A stretch of DNA of 64,000 bases from Puniceibacterium antarcticum (GTDB lineage: Bacteria; Pseudomonadota; Alphaproteobacteria; Rhodobacterales; Rhodobacteraceae), in the NCBI RefSeq assembly GCF_002760615.1, contig NZ_AWWI01000164.1, forward strand, positions 1 through 64,000, read 5' to 3'. The notes under the pieces are model-generated. The model was not told the origin of the DNA. It saw only the letters and a list, made by a program, of their open reading frames with translations, and did not search any database. The position numbers and the translations under genes are program-made. Below, piece by piece: positions 43,069 to 52,409 of the stretch; positions within the stretch are counted from its first letter, which is position 1; each line of letters begins with the position of its first letter.

Positions 43069-45033
43069 TCAGTGATCCCTGCGCTTGGGCGGGCCGTCGG
43101 TGCGGTAGTCGTCGCTGGTGCGCACACGGCGCGGGGTGCCCATGGCAAAGGGGTTGTCGTCCGAGTGATACTGCGCCTTGATGCGGCAGGTGTCACACAT
43201 CTGGATCATGCGGGCGGTCTTTTCATTGGCGAACATCGCGTGTTTGCCGGCCAGCTTTTCCACCACCTTTTCGACCGTGGATTTCACACCGAACAGCGCG
43301 CCGCAGTCGATACAGGCAAAGGGGTCTTCTTCGTTCAGGACACGCTGGGACAGGGCGGAATCGCTGAGATCCATCTGGGGGAGCAGTTCGATCGCCTTTT
43401 CCGGGCAGATCGTCGCACAGATGCCGCATTGCAGGCAGGCGTCTTCCTGAAACAGCAGTTGCGGCTTGTCCTCATTGTCGCCCAGCGCGCCCGAGGGGCA
43501 AAGCGAGACGCAGGAAAGGCAGAGGGTGCAGGCGTCTTTGTTCACCAAAACAGCACCGTAGGGCGCGCCTGCGGGCAGTGGCAGGGTGCCGCCCTGAGGG
43601 TTCAGCGCCTTGGCGGCGACGCGAGTGACCTGACGGCGGGTGCCGATGGGCAGGACGGGGGTGACAACGGCCCCTGCCCGCGCGGCGGCGTAAAGATGAT
43701 CTGACAGGGCGTCGGGGTCACGCATATCGAGCAGCGCAACTGCCTCTCGCCCACTAAGGGCATTGGCGAGCGCGGCTTCGCCCTCTGGCGTGTCACGTTC
43801 GGTGCGGGGGGCGAGCAGGATATCGACAGAGGCAAAACCGCAGGACAGGGCGGCCATCATCTCTGCATGGCCAAAACCGGCCAGCGCGTCGATTTCCAGC
43901 GGGATCACATCCGCAGGCAGGCCGCGGCCGAAGCGGGCGGAAAGGCGGATCATTTCGGCCCCGTCGGCGTCATGCACCAGCAGGCGCGGATCATGGCCCC
44001 CGGCGCGGCGGTAGGTGCCCGACAGCGTGTCGAGACGGCGAAAGACCGAGGACACCGGCGGCGCGTCATAGCTGATCGCACCCGAGGGGCAGATGGCGGA
44101 ACACGCCCCGCAGCCCGCGCAGATCATCGGATCAATCGCAACATGGTCCCCCGCCGAGGTGATTGCGCCGGTGGGGCAGATGTTGAGGCATTTCGAACAG
44201 CCGGTCTGTTCGGCGCGGGAATGGGCGCAAAGCGATTCCTCAAGCCGCACGTAAAGCGGCTTTTCGAAAGTGCCGACCATCTGCGCCGCCTCGGCTGAGG
44301 CCTCCGCTACAGCGACGGGCTGGCGCGGATCGGCGCGCAGGTAACCTTCGCGCTTTTGGGGCGCGGGGAAGAGGGGCGTGTTGCCGGTGAGGTCGAGGAT
44401 GATGTCACATTCGGACAGCGCACCGTCGCGCGGATCGGTGAAAGAAAACGCGCCGCGCCCGCCGGGCAGGAGCTGCTGAAAGGCGTCGATGCGCAGATGG
44501 AAGCCGCCCAGCGCGCCTTGGGCCCGCCCCAGATATCCCCGGATCACGTCAAAACGCCGGTCCACGGGCAGATCATCCAAATCCGTCTGCAGCACGGTCA
44601 CGGCCAGATGATCACAAAGACGTGTGGCGGCAGCAAAGGCGACATCCCCCGCGCCCAGGATCAGGCAGGTGCCTTCGGAGACGATATCAAGCGAGCGCGC
44701 GGCAGGCAGGGTCAACGCTGCCTCGGCGGCCAGCGCGGCCATCTTGGGCGCAGGGGTTGTGCCCTTTTCGGACCAGCCGGCGCGGTCGCGCAGATCGACG
44801 AAACCGGGCGTCTCCGCCCCCAACTCCTCGGCTAAGGCCTCGAAATATGGGCGTTCCTGCTGACAGGCGACAAGCACATCGCCCGCCATCAGCGCGGCTG
44901 CGGCCTGTTCGGACTGATGTTGGCACAGGCCGGTGTAAACCTTTGAACAGCTCAGCCCCGTCGCCTTGCCGATGGTGTCGGCATCGACCGTCTGGCTGCC
45001 CAGACAATCACACAGCAGCAGCGTTTTCCCCAT
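43069..45033 (-). CDS. Multi-cluster 4Fe-4S ferredoxin-type protein linked to formate dehydrogenase
   Basis: 654 residues, AAGGAGAG before ATG 45033. Four ferredoxin motifs can be read: CSKCLNICPTGAI, CAGCGACSAICPSGAI, CTLCLSCVSLCPSGAL and CLQCGICATICPEKAI, followed by a zinc-ribbon-like pair (ACIDCGA and MCDTCR). The N-terminal third has CDCLGSQTVD and a Rossmann-like stretch (CLILGAGDVAFAAATRL). It is divergent from the DUF3305-FdhABC operon. Such proteins accompany formate dehydrogenases in Rhodobacterales and probably pass electrons or help cofactor maturation. Confidence 0.85.
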   Translation of the reverse strand: MGKTLLLCDCLGSQTVDADTIGKATGLSCSKVYTGLCQHQSEQAAAALMAGDVLVACQQERPYFEALAEELGAETPGFVDLRDRAGWSEKGTTPAPKMAALAAEAALTLPAARSLDIVSEGTCLILGAGDVAFAAATRLCDHLAVTVLQTDLDDLPVDRRFDVIRGYLGRAQGALGGFHLRIDAFQQLLPGGRGAFSFTDPRDGALSECDIILDLTGNTPLFPAPQKREGYLRADPRQPVAVAEASAEAAQMVGTFEKPLYVRLEESLCAHSRAEQTGCSKCLNICPTGAITSAGDHVAIDPMICAGCGACSAICPSGAISYDAPPVSSVFRRLDTLSGTYRRAGGHDPRLLVHDADGAEMIRLSARFGRGLPADVIPLEIDALAGFGHAEMMAALSCGFASVDILLAPRTERDTPEGEAALANALSGREAVALLDMRDPDALSDHLYAAARAGAVVTPVLPIGTRRQVTRVAAKALNPQGGTLPLPAGAPYGAVLVNKDACTLCLSCVSLCPSGALGDNEDKPQLLFQEDACLQCGICATICPEKAIELLPQMDLSDSALSQRVLNEEDPFACIDCGALFGVKSTVEKVVEKLAGKHAMFANEKTARMIQMCDTCRIKAQYHSDDNPFAMGTPRRVRTSDDYRTDGPPKRRDH

Positions 45034-45195
45034 GTCTCTCTCCTTTGGCAGGACCGCGCGCCCCTTGCCTGACCCGGTGTCGGGACATGGACAAAGCGCC
45101 CCCAGAAACCTATGCTTTCCGAAAATATAGTCCCGCGAATACCGAAGCCCGGGGCCGGGCACAAGCGCCGCCCCCTGCCACGCAAGGGAGAAGCC
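45034..45195. promoter_or_regulatory. Divergent promoter region of the formate dehydrogenase locus
   Basis: The 162-base gap between the Fe-S gene (-) and DUF3305 (+) must hold both promoters. It contains ribosome-binding sites at both ends (AAGGAGAG on the minus side, AAGGGAG at about 45184-45190 on the plus side). I cannot identify -35/-10 boxes with confidence. Confidence 0.35.
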
Positions 45196-45768
45196 GTGTA
45201 CCTTCAGGACCAGAAAAGCATCAGCATGCCGATTGGTGTGGTGATTCAGCGTCGCCCCGGAGTCACCCGATGGGCGAAATGGGTCTGGACGCCGGTCGCC
45301 GTTCTGCCCGGCGCGCCAGCGGCCGAATGGAAGACATTGCGCGAGGTTGGTCAAACGGTGGAGTATCACGCCGCGACAGTGCCGCTGACCCTGTATCGCG
45401 GTGAGGCCGAGGCCTACAAGGTCGCACTGTCGCAGGCGGAACCGTCGGTTTATGTGATCTTGCGCGCGGCGCCACATGGGGCGACTTGGCCCTATCACGT
45501 GCATCTGGTCACCGCCTCGCCGCACGAAGCGCAGCTCTATGCGGAAAGCGGCGATGAGATCGTCGAACGTGTGGTGATGCCCGAGGGGCTGCTGTCCTGG
45601 GTCGGCGCCTATACGCAGGCGCATTACATCGAAGAGGCCTTCGTCAAACGCAAGCGGCGCCCGTATAAGGAAGAAGAAAAGGAAGACGGCATCGGCGATG
45701 CCCGTATTTCACAGGCAAGCGATGTCTACCGCGCCCCCGGATCCCTGCGCAAGAAAGACGAGATATGA
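45196..45768 (+). CDS. DUF3305 protein of the formate dehydrogenase operon
   Basis: 190 residues from GTG 45196, chosen because AAGGGAG lies five bases upstream; ATG 45226 in the same frame (start MPIGVVIQRRPGVTRW) lacks such a site. The sequence VIQRRPGVTRWAKWVWTPVAVLPG ... VYVILRAAP then HVHLVTASPHEAQLYAESGDEIVERV is DUF3305. Its TGA overlaps the ATG of DUF3306. DUF3305/3306 pairs are a known mark of this formate dehydrogenase type and may help maturation. Confidence 0.88.
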   Translation: MYLQDQKSISMPIGVVIQRRPGVTRWAKWVWTPVAVLPGAPAAEWKTLREVGQTVEYHAATVPLTLYRGEAEAYKVALSQAEPSVYVILRAAPHGATWPYHVHLVTASPHEAQLYAESGDEIVERVVMPEGLLSWVGAYTQAHYIEEAFVKRKRRPYKEEEKEDGIGDARISQASDVYRAPGSLRKKDEI

Positions 45769-46442
45769 GCCGAGAGACCGAAGGCGGTTCCGCAAACCGC
45801 GACACGGAAGGCGGCTTCTGGAGCCGTCGGCGCGCCCGCGTGGCCGAAGAAGAGGCCGCCGAGGTCCGCGCAGGGGAGGTTGCGGCAGAGGAGGCCGAGG
45901 CCGCCCGGCTGGCGGCAGAACAGGCCGAGAAGTCGGATGCCGAGATCCTCGCCGACTTCAACCTGCCCGACCCGGACGATCTGATCCCCGGTCAGGATAT
46001 CGCGGGTTTCATGCACAAGGCGATTCCCGAACATCTGCGGCGGCGTGCCCTGCGGCGGCTGTGGCGGCTGAACCCGGTGCTGGCCGTTCTGGACGGCCTG
46101 AACGACTATGACGGCGACTTTAGCAATGCAGCAACCGACGCGCCGGGGGTTAAGACATCCTATCAGGTTGGCAAGGGGTTGCTGCGTCACGTCGAGGCGC
46201 TGGCCCGGGCAGAAGCAGATAAAGTTGCGTCTGAAAGCGCGGAAATTCCGGAAGAGGCGGCGCTGAGCGTAGAAAATGCAGTCATGCGGGACATTGCGCA
46301 GGAAATTCCCGATGCTGCACCTGCATCTACGACCAAGGTCGTAGTGTTGACGTCGGAAAATGATGAGAAAAGTGAGCCATATGAAGGGGATCCGGTGCCG
46401 CAGCGCCGTATGCGATTCACCTTTGAGACGGAGAATAAATGA
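45765..46442 (+). CDS. DUF3306 protein of the formate dehydrogenase operon
   Basis: 225 residues, overlapping DUF3305 by four bases and torD by four bases. WSRRRARVAEEEAAEVRAGE (about 19-38) leads into an Ala/Glu-rich helical stretch, then DILADFNLPDPDDLIPGQDIAGFMHKAIPEHLRRRALRRLWRLNPVLA, the DUF3306 core. No signal peptide is present, so it is likely cytoplasmic. Confidence 0.87.
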   Translation: MSRETEGGSANRDTEGGFWSRRRARVAEEEAAEVRAGEVAAEEAEAARLAAEQAEKSDAEILADFNLPDPDDLIPGQDIAGFMHKAIPEHLRRRALRRLWRLNPVLAVLDGLNDYDGDFSNAATDAPGVKTSYQVGKGLLRHVEALARAEADKVASESAEIPEEAALSVENAVMRDIAQEIPDAAPASTTKVVVLTSENDEKSEPYEGDPVPQRRMRFTFETENK

Positions 46443-47050
46443 TCAGCCCCGCCGCCGCGACCATAGAAATCACCCCCGAAGATCGGCTGCGCGCCGATCT
46501 TTACAATTTTATGGGCGTGCTTCTGGCCGGGCCTGCGGATGCAGGGCTGCTGTCGCAAACTGCGGGCCTGACCGGGGATGAGACGGATCTGGGGCGTGCC
46601 ATAGCGCGGCTGGCAGATTGCGCGCGCAGTGCCACGCCGAAGGGTGTGACCCGCGAATTCAACGCCCTGTTCATCGGGCTGGGCCGGGGCGAACTGCTGC
46701 CCTATGCCAGCTATTACCTGACCGGGTTCCTGAACGAAAAACCGCTGTCGATCCTGCGCAATGATCTGGCGGCACGGCGCATCAGCCGTGCACCAAATGT
46801 TTACGAACCCGAGGACAACATCGCCACGATGATGGAAGTGATGGCCGGGCTGATCGTGGGGCGCTTTGGCGCGCCTGCGACGCTGTCGGATCAACGCGTC
46901 TTTTTCAACCGGCATGTGGCGCCATGGGCCGGGCATTTCTTTGCCGATCTGGAAAAGGCGAAATCCGCGATGCTGTACAGCGCGGTCGGATCTGTCGGCC
47001 GGGCGTTCATGGAGATCGAGCGCGAGTCCTTCCGGCTCGGCTCTGCCTGA
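46439..47050 (+). CDS. TorD/DmsD-type chaperone for formate dehydrogenase
   Basis: A 203-residue helical protein. RADLYNFMGVLLAGPADAGLL and YASYYLTGFLNEKPLSILRNDLAARRI, then EPEDNIATMMEVMAGLIVG and FFNRHVAPWAGHFFADLEKA (about 151-170) are the TorD pattern, including the E-P-x-D hinge and the H-x-x-P-W motif. It should bind the Tat signal peptide or apo-form of FdhA and hold it for cofactor insertion. ATGA coupling to DUF3306. Confidence 0.9.
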   Translation: MISPAAATIEITPEDRLRADLYNFMGVLLAGPADAGLLSQTAGLTGDETDLGRAIARLADCARSATPKGVTREFNALFIGLGRGELLPYASYYLTGFLNEKPLSILRNDLAARRISRAPNVYEPEDNIATMMEVMAGLIVGRFGAPATLSDQRVFFNRHVAPWAGHFFADLEKAKSAMLYSAVGSVGRAFMEIERESFRLGSA

Positions 47051-47156
47051 GGCGCAAAAATTGGCCGGAGCAATCCGGCAACCTGCGGCGGGCGCACCCC
47101 GTCCTGAGACAAAGCGATCCACCCGTGGGTCGTTCAACACCACAGGGAGACAAATC

Positions 47157-47345
47157 ATGTCCAAGAAAGACGAGACGGCGAAAAGCCGGCGCGATTTTCT
47201 GAAACTGGCCGGTACGGCGGGTCCGGCGGCGGTTGTGGCCGTGGCTGTCAGCGGCACAGAGGCCGAAGCGGCCCCTGCCCCGGCGGATGGCAAGATGCAG
47301 GACACTGCGCACACTCGCGCCTATTTCGACAGCGCCCGGTTCTGA
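47157..47345 (+). CDS. 62-residue Tat-signal mini-protein of the formate dehydrogenase operon
   Basis: AGGGAG precedes ATG 47157. The protein is almost entirely a Tat signal: KSRRDFLKLAGTAGPAAVVAVAVSG (about 9-33) followed by about 30 residues, EAEAAPAPADGKMQDTAHTRAYFDSARF. Such short Tat peptides recur in FDH operons of alphaproteobacteria. It lies between torD and fdhA. It may be an exported small subunit or assist Tat targeting. Confidence 0.82.
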   Translation: MSKKDETAKSRRDFLKLAGTAGPAAVVAVAVSGTEAEAAPAPADGKMQDTAHTRAYFDSARF

Positions 47346-47444
47346 ACACACCGGACGCCCAATGATCCATCGCCAGACCGCGGGCACGCCGCTGGCTTAC
47401 CAAGCCAAACCTGACGGCTGTGTCGGGCAGCAAGGGAGCGTAAT

Positions 47445-50435
47445 ATGCTGAGAAAAAAAACAAATGGGGTGGCACGTCGGTCCCAGCGCACCGGCATCCT
47501 GTCCGACATTGCCGGATCGTCGGTTGACCGCCGCGCGTTTCTGCGCGGCTCCGGCCTTGCCATCGGGGGCCTTGCCGCCATCGCCGCCACCGCCGGATCG
47601 GTGACGCAGGCGACCGCCGAGACCGCCGTGAACGGCGCGATCAAAACCGTCAAGACTGTCTGCACGCACTGTTCCGTCGGCTGTACCGTTATGGCAGAAG
47701 TTGAAAACGGCGTCTGGACCGGGCAGGAACCTGGCTGGGACAGCCCCTTCAACCTCGGCGCGCATTGTGCCAAGGGCGCATCGGTGCGCGAGCTGGCCCA
47801 TGGCGAACGACGCCTGAAATACCCGATGAAGAAAGTCGGCGGCGACTGGGTCAAGATTTCCTGGGATCAGGCAATCAACGAAATCGGCGACAAGATGCTG
47901 TCGATCCGCGACGAAAGTGGTCCGGATTCGGTCTACTGGCTTGGCTCTGCCAAGCACAGCAACGAACAGGCCTATCTGTTCCGCAAATTTGCCGCCTACT
48001 GGGGCACCAACAACGTCGACCATCAGGCGCGCATCTGCCATTCGACCACCGTTGCGGGTGTTGCGAACACATGGGGCTACGGCGCCATGACGAACAGCTA
48101 CAACGACATCCACAACTCCAAGGCGATCTTCATCATCGGCGGCAACCCGGCAGAGGCGCATCCCGTGTCGCTGCTGCACCTGCTGAAGGCGAAAGAGCAG
48201 AACAACGCGCCGTTGATCGTGTGTGATCCGCGCTTTACCCGCACCGCCGCCCATGCGGATGAATATGTCCGCTTCCGGCCCGGTTCGGACGTGGCGCTGG
48301 TCTGGGGCATCCTGTGGCACATTTTCGAGAACGGCTGGGAGGACAAGGAGTTCATCCGCACCCGTGTCTGGGGCATGGATCAGATCCGCGAAGAAGTTGC
48401 CAAATGGACCCCCGAAGAGGTCGAGCGCGTCACCGAGGCCCCCGCAGCGCAGCTTGAGCGCGTGGCGCGCACCCTTGTGAACAACCGTCCCGGCACCCTG
48501 ATCTGGTGCATGGGCGGCACGCAGCACACCAACGGCAACAACAACACCCGCGCCTATTGCATCCTGCAGCTGGCGCTGGGGAACATGGGCACCGCCGGCG
48601 GCGGCACCAACATCTTTCGCGGCCATGACAATGTGCAGGGTGCGACCGACCTTGGCGTTCTGGCCGACACCCTGCCGGGTTATTACGGCCTGGCACCGGG
48701 AAGCTGGGCCCACTGGGCGCGCGTCTGGGAAGAAGACCTGGACTGGCTCAAGGGTCGTTTTTCCGTCATGCCGGGCGCCGGAGAGGGCGGCAAGGACCGG
48801 CTGATGATGGAGGAGACGGGGATTCCCGTGTCCCGCTGGATCGACAGTGTGCTTGAAGACCGCGAAAACATCGACCAGCCGGACAATACCCGGGCGATGG
48901 TTCTATGGGGCCATGCGCCCAATTCGCAGACCCGCCTGCCCGAGATGAAGACGGCGATGGAAAAGCTCGACCTGATGGTTGTGGTTGATCCCCACCCCAC
49001 TGTGTCGGCCATCATGCAGGACCGCACAGATGGGTTGTATCTGCTGCCCGCCACGACGCAGTTCGAAACCTACGGCTCTGTGACGGCATCCAACCGGTCG
49101 CTCCAGTGGCGCGAAAAGGTGGTCGAGCCGCTGTTTGAAAGCAAGGTGGACCACGAGATCATCAAGCTGTTCGCGGACAAGTTCGGCTTCACCGACCGCA
49201 TGTTCAAGAACATCACGATAAATGGCAACGAGCCGCTGATCGAGGACATCACCCGCGAGTTCAACCGCGGCATGTGGACGGTCGGTTATACCGCGCAGTC
49301 ACCCGAGCGGATGCGCAAGCATATGCAAAACCAGCACACCTTTGACCGCACCACGCTGCGCGCCAATGGTGGCCCGGCCGATGGCGATTTCTACGGCATG
49401 CCGTGGCCCTGCTGGGGCACACCCGAGATGAACCATCCCGGGTCGGCCAACCTTTATGATATGTCGCTACCAGTGGCACAGGGTGGCATGGGCTTCCGCG
49501 CGCGTTACGGTGTGGAGCGCAATGGCGACAACCTGCTGGCCGAGGGCGTCTATCCTGTCGGATCAGAGATCGAGGACGGCTATCCCGAGTTCAGCATGCA
49601 GATGCTGATGGATCTGGGTTGGGACGGTGATCTGACCGCCGAGGAGCGTGCGAGCATCGAAAAGGTCGCAGGGTACACTGCCCCCGAAAACGCGGGCGAT
49701 GGCACCCAGGAAGTCGGCGAGACATCGCAGACCGGTGAGATGAAGTCGGATTATGCCGGGCAGGTCGGTGGTATCAACTGGAAGACCGATCTTTCGGGCG
49801 GCATCCAGCGTGTTGCGATCAAACATGGCTGCGCGCCTTATGGCAATGCCAAAGCCCGCGCCGTGGTCTGGACCTTCCCCGATCCGGTCCCGCTGCACCG
49901 CGAGCCGCTTTATTCCAACCGGCGCGATCTGGTGGCAGATTATCCGACCTATGAGGACAAGAAGTTCTGGCGCGTGCCGACCATGTACGCCTCGATCCAG
50001 AAGAACGACTTTTCCAAGGACTTCCCGACCATCCTCACCTCTGGCCGTCTGGTCGAATATGAGGGCGGCGGGGACGAGACCCGGTCGAACCCCTGGCTTG
50101 CTGAACTGCAGCAGGACATGTTCATCGAGATAAACCCGCGCGACGCCAACAATGCCGGTGTGCGCGACGGGGCCATGGTCTGGGTCTATGGACCTGAGGG
50201 CGGCAAGATCAAGGTGATGGCGATGGTCACCGAACGTGTGGGCAGCGGCGTCGCCTTCATGCCCTTCCACTTTGGCGGCTTCTCGCAGGGGGAGGACCTG
50301 AGGTCGAAATATCCAGAGGGCGCTGATCCTTACGTGTTGGGGGAATCCACCAACACCGCACAGACCTATGGCTATGACAGCGTGACACAGATGCAGGAGA
50401 CCAAGGCGACTCTGTGCAGAATCGAAGCAGCATAA
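47445..50435 (+). CDS. fdhA: Formate dehydrogenase catalytic subunit (Mo-bisMGD, Tat-exported)
   Basis: A 996-residue periplasmic enzyme that oxidises formate to CO2. A Tat signal SVDRRAFLRGSG (about 26-37) is followed by the [4Fe-4S] motif with C73, C76, C80 and C108. The catalytic residue is Cys198 in ARICHSTTVAG, so this is a cysteine, not selenocysteine, form. Molybdopterin-binding regions follow to the C-terminal FHFGGFSQ segment. GGAGCG precedes ATG 47445. The nearest kin are FdoG/FdnG-type membrane-linked enzymes. Confidence 0.95.
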   Translation: MLRKKTNGVARRSQRTGILSDIAGSSVDRRAFLRGSGLAIGGLAAIAATAGSVTQATAETAVNGAIKTVKTVCTHCSVGCTVMAEVENGVWTGQEPGWDSPFNLGAHCAKGASVRELAHGERRLKYPMKKVGGDWVKISWDQAINEIGDKMLSIRDESGPDSVYWLGSAKHSNEQAYLFRKFAAYWGTNNVDHQARICHSTTVAGVANTWGYGAMTNSYNDIHNSKAIFIIGGNPAEAHPVSLLHLLKAKEQNNAPLIVCDPRFTRTAAHADEYVRFRPGSDVALVWGILWHIFENGWEDKEFIRTRVWGMDQIREEVAKWTPEEVERVTEAPAAQLERVARTLVNNRPGTLIWCMGGTQHTNGNNNTRAYCILQLALGNMGTAGGGTNIFRGHDNVQGATDLGVLADTLPGYYGLAPGSWAHWARVWEEDLDWLKGRFSVMPGAGEGGKDRLMMEETGIPVSRWIDSVLEDRENIDQPDNTRAMVLWGHAPNSQTRLPEMKTAMEKLDLMVVVDPHPTVSAIMQDRTDGLYLLPATTQFETYGSVTASNRSLQWREKVVEPLFESKVDHEIIKLFADKFGFTDRMFKNITINGNEPLIEDITREFNRGMWTVGYTAQSPERMRKHMQNQHTFDRTTLRANGGPADGDFYGMPWPCWGTPEMNHPGSANLYDMSLPVAQGGMGFRARYGVERNGDNLLAEGVYPVGSEIEDGYPEFSMQMLMDLGWDGDLTAEERASIEKVAGYTAPENAGDGTQEVGETSQTGEMKSDYAGQVGGINWKTDLSGGIQRVAIKHGCAPYGNAKARAVVWTFPDPVPLHREPLYSNRRDLVADYPTYEDKKFWRVPTMYASIQKNDFSKDFPTILTSGRLVEYEGGGDETRSNPWLAELQQDMFIEINPRDANNAGVRDGAMVWVYGPEGGKIKVMAMVTERVGSGVAFMPFHFGGFSQGEDLRSKYPEGADPYVLGESTNTAQTYGYDSVTQMQETKATLCRIEAA

Positions 50436-50449
50436 GGAAGATTTGAACC

Positions 50450-51043
50450 ATGGCACGAGCTAAATTTCTCTGCGACGCCGAACGCTGCATCGAATGCAAC
50501 GCCTGCGTCACAGCCTGCAAGAACGAACACGAGGTGCCCTGGGGCATCAACCGCCGCAAGGTGGTCACGATAAATGATGGCTCGCCCGGCGAGCGTTCGA
50601 TCTCGGTCGCCTGCATGCATTGTTCGGACGCGCCCTGCATGGCCGTCTGCCCGGTGGATTGTTTTTACCAGAATGAGGAAGGCATCGTTCTGCATTCCAA
50701 GGATCTGTGCATCGGCTGCGGCTATTGCTTTTACGCCTGCCCGTTCGGCGCGCCGCAATATCCGCAGGCCGGCAACTTTGGTTCGCGCGGCAAGATGGAC
50801 AAATGCACCTTCTGTTCGGGCGGTCCGGAAGAGGACAACTCCCAAGCCGAATTCCAGAAGTACGGTCGCAACCGGATCGCGGAAGGCAAGCTGCCGATCT
50901 GCGCCGAGATGTGTTCGACAAAGGCCCTGCTCGCCGGTGACGGCGATGTCGTGTCATCGATCTACCGCGAACGCGTCGTGGCGCGCGGTTTTGGATCGGG
51001 CGCATGGGGCTGGGGCACGGCCTATGACCAAAAGGGCGGCTGA
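50450..51043 (+). CDS. fdhB: Formate dehydrogenase iron-sulfur subunit
   Basis: A 197-residue ferredoxin-like subunit carrying electrons from FdhA to FdhC. Cluster motifs are CIECNACVTACKNEHE, CMHCSDAPCMAVCPVDC and CIGCGYCFYACPFGAPQ, plus a fourth set CTFC ... CAEMC. AAGGAAG precedes ATG 50450. It ends with a short Gly-rich tail; no C-terminal membrane anchor is seen, unlike FdnH. Confidence 0.95.
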   Translation: MARAKFLCDAERCIECNACVTACKNEHEVPWGINRRKVVTINDGSPGERSISVACMHCSDAPCMAVCPVDCFYQNEEGIVLHSKDLCIGCGYCFYACPFGAPQYPQAGNFGSRGKMDKCTFCSGGPEEDNSQAEFQKYGRNRIAEGKLPICAEMCSTKALLAGDGDVVSSIYRERVVARGFGSGAWGWGTAYDQKGG

Positions 51044-51212
51044 GCCTTTGTGAGATCAGGGCCAGCGCAGCCATGTGCCGCGCTGGCCCTGCTTTTGTTC
51101 CGCCAAGCGGACCCTTCCCGATCCCCCGCGTGCCGGGGTGTCTGGAACAGTCCGATGCACGCGCCGGTCATCCTGGCACGTCGATCCAACCGGAGACTCC
51201 TGGGAGCCTGCC

Positions 51213-52409
51213 ATGAAAACCCTTTATTCCCTTCTTGTTCTGCTGGCTCTTGGGCTTTCGCCCCTGCCCGCCGCATCACAAGCCGTTGTGCCACCTGCAG
51301 ACTCTGCCGCGCCCAACCCGGCGCCCAAACTTGAGGACATCCTGCGCCGCCAGCAGGATCTGAAGGTCGATGACAGCCTGCGCGAAAATATGATCGGGGA
51401 CGCCGCAACTGCTGCGCCCGAAAGAAGCGCGCTTGGCACACGTGGCGGTGCCTCGGACCCGGATCTGTGGCGCGCCCTGCGGTTTGACGAGGCGGATGTG
51501 ACCACCCAACAGCGCGGCCCCGCAGCAAAGACGCTGATCCAGGACAACGGCATGTGGTGGCTGAACTTCCGCCACGGCCCGCTGATCACCTATGGTGGTT
51601 GGCTGTTGCTGGGCACCATAGGTGTGCTCGCACTGTTCTACCTGATCCGGGGACGTGTGCGCATCGAGGGGGAGAAGACAGGTCACAAGATCGAACGGTT
51701 CAAATTTATTGAGCGCATGGGTCACTGGCTGCTGTCGGGATCGTTCGTCATCCTTGGCGTGACCGGCCTGCTGACGCTGATGGGGCGCAAATTCCTGATC
51801 CCGGCCTTTGGTCATGAGGCGTTTTCCACCGTCGCCATCGGGTCAAAGTGGGTACATGACAACGTGGCCTGGGCCTTTATTCTGGGGCTCGTCATGGTCT
51901 TTGTCATGTGGGTCGTTCACAACATTCCCGACCGCACCGATGTGATGTGGATCCTGCGCGGGGGCGGTTTGTTTGGCGGCGGTCATCCGGATGCCAAGAA
52001 GTTCAACGCAGGGCAAAAGATCGTCTTCTGGTCGGTGATCCTTCTGGGGACATCGATCTCCGTTTCGGGCATTTCGCTGTTGTTCCCGTTCGAATTGCAC
52101 CTGTTCGGACCAACATTTGCGCATCTCAACGACTGGGGCGTGCCGCAGATGCTGGGCTTTGGCCCGCTGCCCAGCGACCTCAGCCCGCAGGCCGAGATGC
52201 AGTACAGCCAGCTGTGGCATGCAATCGTGGCCTTTGTGCTGATGGTGGTGATCCTGGGCCATATCTATATCGGCACGCTTGGCATGGAGGGCGCATTTGA
52301 CGCCATGGGCAGCGGCATGGTCGAAGAACAATGGGCCAAGGAACACCACAACCTTTGGGTTGCCGAGGTCAAGGAACGCGAAGCCCGCGCCAAGGGAGCG
52401 AGATCATGA
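51213..52409 (+). CDS. fdhC: Formate dehydrogenase cytochrome b556 subunit
   Basis: A 398-residue membrane subunit passing electrons to quinone. A signal peptide (LVLLALGLSPLPAASQA) and a periplasmic region of about 90 residues precede four membrane helices with heme-binding His candidates: FIERMGHWLLSGSFVIL, WVHDNVAWAFILGLVMVFVM, a third helix WSVILLGTSISVSGISLLF and LWHAIVAFVLMVVILGHIYIGTLG. A long N-terminal extension is usual in this FDH type. GGGAG precedes ATG 51213; longer upstream frames lack a site. Confidence 0.92.
   Translation: MKTLYSLLVLLALGLSPLPAASQAVVPPADSAAPNPAPKLEDILRRQQDLKVDDSLRENMIGDAATAAPERSALGTRGGASDPDLWRALRFDEADVTTQQRGPAAKTLIQDNGMWWLNFRHGPLITYGGWLLLGTIGVLALFYLIRGRVRIEGEKTGHKIERFKFIERMGHWLLSGSFVILGVTGLLTLMGRKFLIPAFGHEAFSTVAIGSKWVHDNVAWAFILGLVMVFVMWVVHNIPDRTDVMWILRGGGLFGGGHPDAKKFNAGQKIVFWSVILLGTSISVSGISLLFPFELHLFGPTFAHLNDWGVPQMLGFGPLPSDLSPQAEMQYSQLWHAIVAFVLMVVILGHIYIGTLGMEGAFDAMGSGMVEEQWAKEHHNLWVAEVKEREARAKGARS

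Noticed and set aside
48030-48060. Selenocysteine in formate dehydrogenase
   Set aside because: The catalytic position is a Cys codon (TGC) in the RICHST motif, and no in-frame TGA is present.
47397-48713. Minus-strand frame of 438 codons opposite fdhA
   Set aside because: Antisense of a well-supported gene; the sequence shows no domain pattern.
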